Assembly (NCBI GenBank): GCA_038503075.1
Contig: JBCAML010000018.1
Location: 124,001-188,000 of the forward strand
From: Gyromitra esculenta
Taxonomy: Eukaryota; Ascomycota; Pezizomycetes; Pezizales; Discinaceae
Length of the DNA stretch: 64,000 bases
Direction of reading: 5' to 3'
Below are positions 1 through 10,500 of this stretch, in pieces; positions within the stretch are counted from its first letter, which is position 1; the number at the start of each line of letters is the position of its first letter. The translations under genes and the position numbers were made by a program. The notes under the pieces are model-generated. The model searched no databases, was not told where the DNA came from, and saw only the letters and a list, made by a program, of their open reading frames with translations.

Positions 1-172
1 CTTGTAGGACGTCAATCTGATCCTCGAGAGCCTGGTTGAGTTCCCGGAGTCGGTTAAACAACTCGACGGGGTCGTCTCTATAGGCCTGGGCAAAGGCTTC
101 CTTTGTGGGGAAGCGGGGTGTGGCGACGGCGGCTCCTTCAGATGAGGAGGTGACGGGGGCGGGGGAGCTCAT
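1..172 (-). CDS. Gag N-terminus of Ty3/gypsy element B0 (runs off window)
   Basis: This is the first 57 codons of a Gag polyprotein read from ATG at 170-172 and cut by the window edge. It begins MSSPAP and carries the stretch AFAQAYRDDPVELFNRLREL, nearly identical to the start of the complete Gag of element B1 (5299-6636), so it is the same subfamily. The leucine/glutamine-rich segment is probably a coiled coil used for particle assembly. A PBS and 5' LTR lie directly upstream at 205-630, so the rest of this element extends left of the window. No lesion is visible in the piece present. Confidence 0.85.
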   Translation of the reverse strand, partial: MSSPAPVTSSSEGAAVATPRFPTKEAFAQAYRDDPVELFNRLRELNQALEDQIDVLQ

Positions 173-204
173 TGTTGCTTCGGTGTAGGAGGTGTAGATG
201 GAGG

Positions 205-215
205 AAGCAACGTAA
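205..215 (-). promoter_or_regulatory. Self-priming primer binding site of element B0
   Basis: On the minus strand TTACGTTGCTT directly follows the LTR end. Its ACGTTGCTT core is complementary to AAGCAACGT inside the same LTR (plus-strand 442-450), as in Tf1-type elements that prime reverse transcription with their own RNA 5' end. Confidence 0.7.
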
Positions 216-630
216 TCTCACGGTTCAGTCCCAGTCTAAGCCCTTCTGTATCCCAGAAGGTAAGCAGAGCTACTTAAACGAGAACTGTTGCGATAAGAGC
301 GACGAAGTTGTCTACAAGTCCTACGTGGGTCTAACTCCAGGCGAGTTAAGTGGGAAGGTGTTTTCACAGCGACAGCGACCGCGAGGATTCTGAAGGAGAA
401 TCGAGATGGTATTGAACAAATACAGAAGAAGTAAACTGAGAACGTTGCTTAAGGAAAAGAGAAGAAAACCACAACAACTATCCAAAATCCATCCCTTATA
501 TACCCCGCAATCCCTCGCATGACTCATACCCGAAACACAACCGAACAACAAAGACATTATAATAGAACCATCATCCGTTGCAACCATTACTTCCCGAACC
601 CTAACCCATCATCTCGCTTCATCCGTGAAA
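216..630 (-). repeat. 5' LTR of gypsy element B0
   Basis: A 415-bp LTR whose plus-strand edges are TCTCACGG and CCGTGAAA; read in element orientation it runs TTTCACGG...CCGTGAGA. It has a TATA-like motif and then AAGCAACGT, the partner of the PBS. It interrupts the plus-strand gag of element A. The flanking 5 bp CCCAC (631-635) would be one half of the TSD; the other half lies off the window. The solo LTR at 19414-19829 belongs to the same subfamily. Confidence 0.9.
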
Positions 631-1194
631 CCCACCACCTGCACCATCGCCACCACCCCCTCCTGCTCATACTCAAGGAGGTCGCTCGGATAAAATGCCT
701 GACCCAGATAAGTTCAATGGGTCTCGCGATAAGCTCCCTGGGTTCGTTTTGCAACTCAGGTCGAAGCTCTCGGTTAACGCCGATCGATTTTCCAACAGCA
801 ACAACATGGTGTTGTATGCCATCAGCCGTCTCGAGGGAGCCGCCCTCGAACAAGTCCGTCACTCCGTCCTTCCTGACGGAACTACCACTTGGAACTCCGC
901 CTCCGATCTGATCACCACCTTGGAAACAGCCTTCGGCGACCCTGACCCCCTTGGTACTGCCCGCCGTGAGCTACATCAACTCCGACAAGGGAAGCGAGAT
1001 TTCTCCGCCTACCTTGCCGACTTCCAGCGCATCATGGGACGCCTCAATTACGATGAGTCCGCAAAAAACGATGCCCTGGAATACGGCATGTCAGATGAGC
1101 TAAAAGAGGCGGTAGTAACCGTCGCCGATTTCCCCACTACCTTCACTTCCCTCTGCGCTTTCCTCCTCCGCTTGGATAACCGAATCCGAGCGAG
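631..1194 (+). pseudogene. Gag of element A, middle segment
   Basis: This encodes the Gag core, including DPDKFNGSRDKLPGFVLQLR, a conserved capsid-type segment that also occurs in the Gags of B1 and C. The reading frame is open from 631 to 1194, then stops at the B1 insertion in the codons for NRIRAR. The remaining Gag, with the zinc knuckle, resumes in phase at 7106 after one copy of the 5-bp TSD. The N-terminal third was separated by the B0 insertion at 630/631. It cannot be translated as a whole protein; the fragment itself shows no stop. Confidence 0.9.
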
Positions 1195-1619
1195 TCTCAC
1201 GGTTTGATCTCTCGTTAAGCCCTTCAGTATCCCTGAAGGTGAGCAGTGCTACTTAAGCGAGAGGTCAAGCGACAAGAGTCACGATGTTTCTACAGGTCCT
1301 ACGTGGGTCTAACTCAAGGCGAGTTAAGTGTAGAGGTTTTCACGGCGACAGCGACAACGAGGATTCTGAGGTAGAATCGAAGTAGTATTAAAGTAATACA
1401 GTAGAAGTAAGGTAAGAACATTGCTTAGGAAAAGAAGAAAAGGAAGAAGAGAATAAGACGACGCAAAACCCATCCTTAAATACCCCGCTTTTCATAAACA
1501 AAACCCAATACCCGAAGAGAACCGAAATACAATAACATTATCTTTTTTACCACAACCCCTAAACCATAACAACCAACAAGTCGACGCCTAACCCTATTCC
1601 CAAGTATCAATCCGTGAAA
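1195..1619 (-). repeat. 3' LTR of element B1
   Basis: A 425-bp LTR with plus-strand edges TCTCACGG/CCGTGAAA. The pol stop codon lies 13 bp inside it, and a G-rich polypurine tract (minus-strand ACGGGGGGCTAC) abuts it at 1620-1631. The self-priming core here is mutated (ATTGCTT instead of GTTGCTT). Confidence 0.9.
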
Positions 1620-4600
1620 GTAGCCCCCCGTCTTAAGCGTGAGCTCCTGCGAACCTTAGGTCCAGTTGTAATCGTCGTCTTTTGGAATACATCGAGGGCA
1701 GTAGTATCTTGAAGATCTTCCGCAGGTTCCCAAGTAGGATGAGCATAACCGGTCCACTCCACGAGGTATTGCAATCGTCCTCGATGAGTTCTTTGGTCGA
1801 GAATTCTTTCGATAAAGTATTCCTCCTGGTTGTTCACCACAACTGGGACTGGGGGCAGAATAATTTGTCCGGGAAGAGCATCATTTGGGGTAGGCTTAAG
1901 AAGGGAAACATGAAAAACAGGATGATATTTAACCGAAGCAGGGAGATCAATCTCATAAGCGAAAGGGGAAATAATTCTTTTTACTGCATAAGGGCCCATC
2001 CATTTCCAGTCCAGTTTTCGAGCGTTACGATTTGTCCTAATATTCTTCATCGATATGAAGACTTGGTCGTTAACCTGATAGGCGGGGGCAGGGGTTCGGT
2101 GTTCATTGGTAATTGTTTCGTGGATATCTTGTGCTATTCGAATTTGGGTACGGAGGTAGTCACTTAGTTCTTGCATCTTGCTAGTGAAAGAAGCGGCATC
2201 TAAACTTTGGGGAGTCATCTGTGTTGGGATAACAGAAGTATCGAATCTTGGATGGTAGCCATAGTTCGCAAAGAATGGAGAGACTTTAGTACTGGCGGAT
2301 TCCTGGTTATTAGCAGAAAACTCGGCCATCGGCAACCATTTATTCCAGTCTTCCTGTTGATACGATACATAGGAACGAAGGTATTGTTCCATTACGGCGT
2401 TGAGTCTTTCCGTTTGTCCATCTGTTTCCGGATGAAAGGCAGTAGACATTCTGGCTTGGATTCCGAGACGTTTACAAAGTTCCTTCCAGAAATGGGCCGT
2501 GAATTGAGTCCCGCGATCTGATGTAACATATAAGGGTAGTCCATGAAGTTTCCAGATATGTTGGAGGTATAAATCGGCTACATTTCTGGAGTTAACTGTT
2601 GTATTACAAGGGATTAAATGTCGCATTTTTGACAAGCGGTCGACCACGACCATTATTGCATCGTAGCCGTCCGACTCGGGGAGGCCTGTAACAAAGTCCA
2701 TTGAAATCTCCTGCCAAGGACGGTTCGGGATAGGGAGAGGACGGAGAACACCTTGGGTTCGCTGATTGACTGGCTTTGCTTTTTGACAGGTATGGCAGTT
2801 GCGAACGTATCTATTGATCGAGTCCCTCATTTTCAGCCAATAATAGTCTCTTGCAAGGAGTTCGAAGGTCTTATCACGGCCAGGGTGTCCTGCTGCCGGT
2901 ACATCGTGGTGTCTTCGAATTATTTCCAGGCGGAGGGCATCCAGGTTGGAGACGTAGATACGATCTCGGTAGCATAATCTTCCATTCCTCTCGGTACATT
3001 CGCTTAAGGTGATCTTTTTTGATTGTTGATCTTTATTCCTTAATGCTTCGAGTATTTCTTCAGGAAACTTGTCAGCGATATATCCTTCCAGGAATAATTT
3101 GGTTAGGGGGGCGTCCAGTTCAGCGGCTTCATTTGACAAAGAAGCCGACAACAAACTTAGCTTAGGGTCTATATTTTCCTTCTTCAATACCACTTGGCTT
3201 TGATGTGCCAACCGTTCATCCCCTTCCTTGGGAAGATCTCCTGATCTTCTGGTCAATGCATCCGGTTTTCCTCCCTGACTACCCGGGCGATAGGTGATTA
3301 CGAAATCAAAGCGGGAAAGATACTCTGCCCATCGTGCTTGGCGTCGATTCAATTGTTTCGTGCTCATAAAATACTCAAGGTTTTTATGATCGCTGATTAC
3401 GTCAATAGGGTGTTTGGACCCTTCAAGCTCCGGGCGCCATTCCTCAAATACTCAGATAATAGCCAACAGTTCCTTGTCGTAAATCTCGTAATTACATTCA
3501 GCGGGTGAATGTTTTTTCGAGAAAAACGCAACCGGGTGGAGGACTCCAGTATCATCATATTGTGAGAGTACTCCTCCGGATACGAAGTCAGAAGCATCCG
3601 TTTCCACGATGATTTTCTTATCAGGATCAAAGTGGATGAGAATGGAGGCAGTGGTGAAGGCACGCTTTAGGTTCTCAAAGGCGATCTCAGCTTGGACGGT
3701 CCATTCGAAAGTGATGCCTTTTTTGGTGAGGGCGGTGAGGGGCGCAGCGAGTTTGGAAAACCCTAGAATGAAACGACGGTAGAAATTTGCAAATCCGAGG
3801 AAGGCTTGTACATCCTTGACACTTTTTGGGGTATTCCAGTCCCGGACGGCTTTTAATTTTTTTTCGTCCATTTTAATGCCATCGGGGGTGAGGATAAGGC
3901 CCAAATACTTAGTTGTCTGTACTTCGAACTCGCATTTCTCCGGATTGAGTAGAATGTCATTGTTTTTAAGCGTTTGGAGTACCTTTCGTACGTGAATCTG
4001 GTGTTCCGCAAATGTATCACTGTAGATCAGGATATCGTCCAGGTAGGCTGTACAGAATATGTCCAAGTATTCCGTAAGGCAGTCGTTAACGAATCGTTGG
4101 AAGGTTCCGGGGGCATTAGTCAGGCCGAATGGCATGACTTGATATTCATATAAGCCGTAACGGGTACGGAAAGCTGTCTTCCATTCATCTCCTTCGGCGA
4201 TTCGTACTTGATGATAACCGCCACGAAGATCTAGCTTGGTATACCATTGTGCTTTGGCTAGCCGATCTAGTGTTTCTCTGATAAGGGGGGAGGTATATCG
4301 ATCTTTAACTGTAATTGCATTTAGTCCTCGATAGTCCACGCAGAGTCTTAAGGAGCCATCAGCTTTCTTTACGAAGAGGACGGGGGATCCAGCAGGGGAA
4401 GAGCTGGCGCGAATAAAACCCTTTTCTAAATTATCTTCAATGTATTTTTTGAGGACAATGAGTTCTTCTCGCGACATTCCATAAAGAGGGCCAAACGGTG
4501 CGTCTTTCCCCTCCATCAGTTGTATCTTATGATCATACAAACGCCGTGGAGGTAAGCCTTGAGCTTTGCTTTTGTCAAACATATCCAAAAACTCATGGTA

Positions 4601-5301
4601 CTCAGCAGGTATCCTTGCTTTCCACTCGTCTTTGCTGGTCTTTTCTTCTAGGATTTTATTAATCTCGTAAAGGGACATAGCATAGGCTTGGGAAGAACGC
4701 TTTCGAGTGAGTGTTCTGAAACTGGCAGCGCCAATAAATGACAAATTTAGTCTGGGAGGAGCGGGGATCGAGGGTATGGATACGGTAGCTTGATGAGGGG
4801 CGCAATGGGTCGTGCAGAATTTAGAGCTAAATTCAATACGTTTATCGGCGAAGTGAAGGTGGACGTCATGGTGGTTCATCCAGGGGATTCCTAGTACTAG
4901 TGGATAGTGTCCTAGTTGGGTGACGAAGCAGGGGGCTTGTTCCTGATGTTGTTGGATAGACAAGTTGATATTGGCGATGTGAGTAATGTCTCCTGAGGCT
5001 ACTGGTCGGCCATCGATTACTTCAAGTTGTCGGGGTGTTTTTAGGGGAAGGAGTGGAATAGAGTGGTGACTCGCAAAATTCTTATCAATGAATGCAAATC
5101 CAGAGGCTCCAGTGTCTAGCAAAGCGTGTGTTTTAATGATTGTATTATTATTGGAGATATTGCACGAAACTACAAAATGCTCCCCATCTAATTGATCCTC
5201 CACGCTTATACTATCGACTGAAAACCCGGAAATTGAAAATGCAGACAAGGGAAAAGAAATTGGAACCAAGGCAGGGTCACTGGTCAGCCTTGGTTGAACT
5301 A
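1607..5301 (-). pseudogene. Pol polyprotein of element B1 (one in-frame stop)
   Basis: The pol frame opens in the -1 frame at the gag stop (5301) and ends at 1607 inside the 3' LTR. Domains in order: aspartic protease (LLDTGASGFAF), reverse transcriptase with YLDD, RNase H (ETDASDF), integrase with H2C2 zinc finger, DDE core (SDRGTQF, TDGQTERLN), GPY module and C-terminal chromodomain (LVEWTGYAHPTWEPAEDL). A TGA at 3452-3454 interrupts the RNase H region where element A has CGT (Arg), probably a CG-to-TG transition. The frame is otherwise open across more than 1200 codons, so only this one lesion is obvious. The TTG near 5267 is unlikely to be a start; frameshift expression fits better. Confidence 0.9.
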
Positions 5302-5308
5302 GTTTAAA
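5264..5308 (-). promoter_or_regulatory. -1 ribosomal frameshift signal of B1
   Basis: The minus strand reads T TTA AAC (5302-5308) in the gag frame, immediately followed by the gag stop TAG (5299-5301). Six bases after the heptamer comes a perfect 9-bp stem: AACCAAGGC (5287-5295) pairs with GCCTTGGTT (5264-5272) around a 14-nt loop. The pol frame is exactly -1 relative to gag. Slippery heptamer, spacing and stem fit canonical -1 programmed frameshifting. Confidence 0.8.
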
Positions 5309-6636
5309 TTCTCCCCTGAAGCGCTGGCAGATTCCAGGGCGAAAAACTGAGGTGGGAGAGGTGGTGGTGGTAGGGAGGAGGCTGGAGGTGTGCGGCTAGC
5401 GGGCGGGGCAGTGAGAGCTCCTCTCATTGTAGGTTTCTTTGGGGCGGAGGGGCAGCTGGCGTAGGAATGATCGGGGGCGGCGCAAAACATGCATTTGCCG
5501 GTAGAACGGCGCCATTGCTTTTCTTCTTCTGACAGCTTCCTTCGCCCATTGACCATTGTATATCTTTGGTCCTGAGGGGGGCGAGAAAGGTTGCTGGTGC
5601 GTCCGAAGGAGAGGTCCATAGGAGCAAGGCCTCCTGGGACAAACGAGGAGGCAGGAACAAAAGGAGTCATCGCATTGGCTGGGGCGCTAAACTGTCCCAT
5701 ATTCTCGCGGGTATTCCCTCGTTTCTCTGCCTTGCGGGCTCGGATACGATTATCCATTCTGGTAAGGACTAGGATCATATCGTTGAGAGTAGCGGGCATA
5801 GCGGCGGCGAAGACCATAGCTTCCTTTAATTCCTCAGACATACCATGTTCGAGGGCGTCCATCTTTGAATTTTCGTCAAAGTTTAGTTGCCCCATGATGC
5901 GTTGAAAATCAGCTAGGTAGGCGGAAAAATCTCGTTTGCCTTGGCGGAGTTGGTGTAGTTCTCGTCGTGCGGTACCGGTAGGGTCGGGGTCTCCGAAGGC
6001 AGTCTCCAAGGCGGCGATGAGGGCGGCGGCGTTAGTCCAGGTTGTAAGGCCGGAAGGAAGGACAGTATGTCGGACTTGTTCTAATGCGGCTCCTTCCAAA
6101 CGACTGATGGTATAGAGAATCATATTATTCTCATCCGCGAATCGGTCTCTATTGACCGCAAGTTTTGATCGAAGTTGGAGGATAAAACCGGGGAGTTTTG
6201 CTCTGGATCCATCGAATTTCTCTGGGTCTGGCATGCGCTCCGAGCGATGGGTGGTGGTTGGTGCTGGCGGGGGAGTGGCAGTGAGGTTTGGGGGAGCTGG
6301 GGGCAGAGAGAGGGATGCACGGGCTTCATTCCGTTCCCGACGTAGTCGGTCGATGAGGGCTGAGGCGTCGCTGACCCGTTGATCCTGCTGTTGGGCGTGA
6401 TGGTTGGCATTGTCTGCCTGGATCTGGGCGGTGTTGAGCTTTATTTCTAGCTCCTGCGCTCCTTCTTGTAGTACATCGATTTGGTCTTCGAGGGCCTGAT
6501 TGAGTTCTCGGAGTCGATTAAATAGCTCAACGGGGTCTTCTCTATAGGCCTGGGCAAATGCTTCCTTTGTGGGGAAGCGGGGTGTGGCGACGGCGGCTCC
6601 TTCAGAGGAGGAAGTGATGGGGGCGGGAGAGCTCAT
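5299..6636 (-). CDS. Gag polyprotein of element B1
   Basis: A 445-codon Gag with ATG at 6634-6636. The N-terminal 110 residues are rich in Leu/Gln/Glu and likely form a coiled coil; a capsid-like core follows (DPEKFDGSRAKLPGF, DALEHGMSEELKEAM). Near the C-terminus is a single CCHC zinc knuckle (CMFCAAPDHSYASC, spacing CX2CX4HX4C) for RNA binding. The frame is intact and ends in TAG, where the -1 frameshift signal allows a Gag-Pol fusion. It is the only complete Gag in the window. Confidence 0.9.
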   Translation of the reverse strand: MSSPAPITSSSEGAAVATPRFPTKEAFAQAYREDPVELFNRLRELNQALEDQIDVLQEGAQELEIKLNTAQIQADNANHHAQQQDQRVSDASALIDRLRRERNEARASLSLPPAPPNLTATPPPAPTTTHRSERMPDPEKFDGSRAKLPGFILQLRSKLAVNRDRFADENNMILYTISRLEGAALEQVRHTVLPSGLTTWTNAAALIAALETAFGDPDPTGTARRELHQLRQGKRDFSAYLADFQRIMGQLNFDENSKMDALEHGMSEELKEAMVFAAAMPATLNDMILVLTRMDNRIRARKAEKRGNTRENMGQFSAPANAMTPFVPASSFVPGGLAPMDLSFGRTSNLSRPPQDQRYTMVNGRRKLSEEEKQWRRSTGKCMFCAAPDHSYASCPSAPKKPTMRGALTAPPASRTPPASSLPPPPLPPQFFALESASASGENLN

Positions 6637-6668
6637 TGTTACTTCATCGTAGGAGGTGTAGATGGGAC

Positions 6669-6679
6669 AAGCAACGTAA
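6669..6679 (-). promoter_or_regulatory. Self-priming PBS of element B1
   Basis: Minus-strand TTACGTTGCTT directly after the 5' LTR. Its 9-nt core is complementary to the AAGCAACGT in the LTR (plus-strand 6903-6911). Confidence 0.7.
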
Positions 6680-7105
6680 TCTCACGGTTTGATCTCTCGT
6701 TAAGCCCTTCAGTATCCCTGAAGGTGAGCAGTGCTACTTAAGCGAGAAGTCAAGCGACAAGAGTCACGATGTTTCTACAGGTCCTACGTGGGTTTAACTC
6801 AAGGCGAGTTAAGTGTAAAGGTCTTCGCGGTGACAGCGACAACGAGGATTCTGAGGTAGAATCGAAGTAATATTAAAGTAATACCGTAGAAGTAAGGTAA
6901 GAACGTTGCTTAAGAAAAGAAGAAGAAGAAGAGAATAAGACGACACAAAACCCATCCTTAAATACCCCGCTTTTGCATACGCAAAGTCCCATACCCAAAG
7001 AAAACCGAAATACAATAACATTGTCCCTTTTTTCACCACATCCCCTAAACCACAACAACCAACAAGTCGACGCCTAACCCTATTCCCAAGTATCAATCCG
7101 TGAAA
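6680..7105 (-). repeat. 5' LTR of element B1
   Basis: A 426-bp LTR that would carry the element's promoter; a TATA-like GGTATTTAAGG occurs at about 6955-6965 on the minus strand, roughly 50 bp before AAGCAACGT. Its right edge CCGTGAAA is followed by the TSD GCGAG at 7106-7110. Confidence 0.9.
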
Positions 7106-7537
7106 GCGAGAAGGGAGGAGAAGAAAAATACTGCCCGCAATACCATGGGACAATTCGCCGCCCCTGCCGCCGCCCCCGCCGCCTATACTCCCACTTCCTC
7201 TTCCTTCGCCCCCGGAGGACTTGTCCCCATGGATCTCTCTTTCGGTCGTACCTCCACCTCTCGCCCCGCCCCTGAACAACGATATGTTCAAATAAACGGA
7301 AGAAGAAAACTGTCTCCTGAAGAGAAATCTTGGAGACAAACCAATAATCGCTGCTTGTTCTGTGCCGGGGAAGGACATATCTTCTCAAACTGCCCTTCTG
7401 CCTCCAAGCGCCCCGCTATGAGAGGAGCCGTCACCAATGCCGCCGCCGCACCTCCAGCTCCCTCTGTTTTTCCGCCGCCTCTGCCTCCTCGCTTTCCTGC
7501 TTTCGATGCAGCAGACTCAGTTGAGTCTTTAAACTAG
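7106..7537 (+). pseudogene. Gag of element A, C-terminal segment
   Basis: The Gag frame of A resumes right after B1 with RREEKKNTARNTMGQF and continues to TAG at 7535-7537. It contains the CCHC zinc knuckle CLFCAGEGHIFSNC (CX2CX4HX4C), the nucleic-acid binding module of Gag, flanked by Pro/Ala-rich linkers. It is open throughout but has no start of its own. The gag stop overlaps the frameshift signal leading into pol. Confidence 0.88.
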
Positions 7538-7572
7538 TTCAACCGGAGTCGCCTTGTGACCCTGCTCTGGTT
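7528..7572 (+). promoter_or_regulatory. -1 ribosomal frameshift signal of A
   Basis: T TTA AAC (7528-7534) precedes the gag stop TAG (7535-7537). An 8-bp stem follows with the same 6-nt spacing: AACCGGAG (7541-7548) with CTCTGGTT (7565-7572), including one G-U pair. Relative to elements B1 and C the stem changes while pairing is kept. Confidence 0.8.
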
Positions 7573-10500
7573 TCTTTTTCTTCTTTGTCAGCGTTCTCTA
7601 TTTCTGGGTTTTCAGTGTCGGATGTGTGCGTGGAGGATAATTTGGATGGGGAACACTTTGTAGTTTCATGTAGCCTTTCCCACCAAAATAAAATTATAAA
7701 AACACACGCACTTCTTGACACTGGAGCCTCAGGGTTCGCTTTCATTGATGAAAACTTTGTGCGTCACCATTCCCTACCGTTGTCTCCCCTTAAAACCCCT
7801 CGCCAATTAGAAGTCATTGACGGCCGAACAATTGCCTCGGGAGACATTACCAATCTTTGCCACTTGGAGCTTTCTATTCAACAACACAATGAAAAAGCTC
7901 CCTTCTTCGTCACCAAACTAGGACACTACCCCCTAGTGCTCGGTATCCCTTGGATGAACCTCCATGACGTCCATCTACAATTCGCCAATAAAAGCATTGA
8001 ATTCAACTCTGAATTTTGCACCACCCACTGCGCCCCCAAACAACCTGTCGTCTCCGTCGCTGCCATCCCGCCTCCAGCCAAACTAAACGCTGCCTTTATT
8101 GGAGCCGCCAGTTTCCGCATGCTCGCCAGGAAAAAAGGCATTCAGGTCTATTCGATGTCTCTATATGAGATAAACAAAGTCCTCGATAGCAAAACCACTA
8201 AAGAGGAATGGAGACAAAGAATACCCGCTGAGTATCATGGATACCTGGACATGTTCGATAAAGCAAAGGCCCAAGGACTCCCCCCCCGCCGCCCCTATGA
8301 TCATCGCATTACCCTCCAAGAAGGCAAGGAACCACCATTCGGCCCCCTCTACGGTATGTCACGGGATGAACTTCTAGTCCTTAAGAAGTACATCGAAGAC
8401 AACCTTGAGAAAGGCTTTATTCGCGCCAGTTCATCTTCTGCCGGCTCCCCCGTCCTTTTCGCTGCAAAACCCGACGGATCTCTACGTCTTTGTGTAGACT
8501 ACCGAGGCCTTAATGCTCTGACCGTCAAAGACCGCTACACCTCCCCACTTGTTAAAGAAACCCTCGATCGCCTCGCTAAAGCACAGTGGTATTCCAAACT
8601 AGACCTTCGAGATGGATTTCACCAAATCCGCATTGCAGAGGGAGAAGAATGGAAGACCGCTTTTAGAACTCGCTACGGCCTTTACGAATATATGGTTATG
8701 CCATTCGGCCTCACCAATGCCCCCGGTACCTTTCAGCGGTTTGTCAATGATTCCCTCCGAGAATACTTGGACCTCTTTTGCACGGCCTATCTCGATGATA
8801 TTCTCATCTATAGCGATACCTTCGCCGAACATAAGATCCACGTCCGAAAAGTCCTCGACGCCCTAAAAGCCAATAATATACTTCTCAAACCCGAGAAGTG
8901 CGAATTCCACGTCCAATCCATAAAATACCTCGGACTGATCCTTACACCTGAAGGGATCAAGATGGACGAAGAAAAACTCAAAGCCGTACGAGACTGGAAC
9001 CGCCCAAAGTGCATTAAAGACGTTCAGGCCTTCCTCGGCTTTGCAAACTTCTACCGGCGATTTATCCTGGGATTCTCTCGCCTAGCCGCACCCCTTACCG
9101 CCTTTACGAAAAAGGGCACTGTTTTCGAATGGACAGTTGAGGCAGAACTCGCATTCGAAGCCCTAAAAGATGCCTTCACCAAAGCCCCCGTACTCATCCA
9201 CTTCGACCCTCGGAAGAAGATCTTCGTGGAATCTGATGCTTCTGATTTCGTCTCCGGCGGTGTCCTCTCCCAACTCGATGATAACGGCATACTCCACCCT
9301 GTGGCATTCTTTTCCAAGAAGCACTCACCTGCTGAGTGTAACTACGAAATCTACGATAAAGAATTGCTAGCCATTATCCGTTGCTTTGAAGAATGGCGCC
9401 CCGAGCTCGAAGGATCTGAACTCCCTATCTCTGTCATCACGGACCATAAAAATTTAGAATATTTTATGACCACCAAGCAACTGAACCGAAGACAAGTCAG
9501 ATGGGCAGAATACCTTTCACGCTTCGACTTTGTCATTACGTACAGACCAGGAGTACAAGGAGGAAAGCCGGACGCATTGACTCGGAGATCAGGAGATCTC
9601 CCTGAAGAAGGGGATGAAAGACTACAACACCAACACCAAGTAGTCCTGAAGGAAAAGAATTTGGACCCCAAGCTGAGTTTGTTTTCGGGTTCTTTACTAA
9701 ATGAACCCGCTGAATTGGATGCCACCCTTGAAACCTTAATGAATCAAGGATATAACGCTGACCCGTTCCCACAAAAAATCCTTTTAGCACTTAGGAATGG
9801 CGAACGACAATCCAAGGAAATCACCTTAGGCGATTGTACCAAGATGAACGGCCGTCTCTTTTATCGACAAAGACTTTATATCCCTGACCATGACCCTCTT
9901 CGTCTTCTTATCCTACAACGATATCATGACGCCCCCTCCGCCGGCCACCCAGGACGTGAAAAATCCTTCGAACTCATCTCGAGATATTTTTATTGGCCAA
10001 AGATGAGGGAATATATTGGACGGTATACCCGGAATTGTCACATTTGCCGACGAGCAAAACCAAGCACCATCGGTACTCATGGCGTTCTAAAACCACTCCC
10101 GATTCCCAACCGTCCCTGGGAAGAACTGTCAATGGACTTTGTCACTGGTCTCCCGGAATCTAATGGCTTTGATGCCATCATGGTCATCGTGGATCGACTC
10201 TCAAAGATGCGACACCTTATCCCGTGTAGTACTACCGTTAACGCCGAACAGACTTCCGAGCTATACCTCCAAAACGTTTGGAAACTCCATGGACTTCCCT
10301 CTCATATTACTTCTGATAGAGGAACACAGTTCACCGCAAAGTTTTGGAAGCACCTCTGCCAGCGTTTGAATATTGCCGCCCGCATGTCTACCTCTTTTCA
10401 CCCAGAAACTGATGGACAAACCGAAAGACTTAACGCCGTAATGGAGCAATACCTCCGTTGTTATGTTTCCTATCAGCAAGACGACTGGTCAAAATGGTTA

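Larger units (their letters stand above)
1195..7105 (-). mobile_element. Complete Ty3/gypsy chromovirus B1
   Basis: A 5911-bp element bounded by LTRs 1195-1619 (3') and 6680-7105 (5') and by the 5-bp TSD GCGAG (1190-1194, 7106-7110). The order on the minus strand is 5' LTR, PBS, gag, frameshift signal, pol (protease, RT, RNase H, integrase, chromodomain), polypurine tract, 3' LTR. The two LTRs differ at roughly 25 positions (about 6 %), so the insertion is not recent. Pol carries one in-frame TGA. Confidence 0.95.

Noticed and set aside
1682..2521. Plus-strand open frames of 104-161 codons opposite B1 pol
   Set aside because: Antisense shadows of a well-supported polyprotein with no domain of their own.
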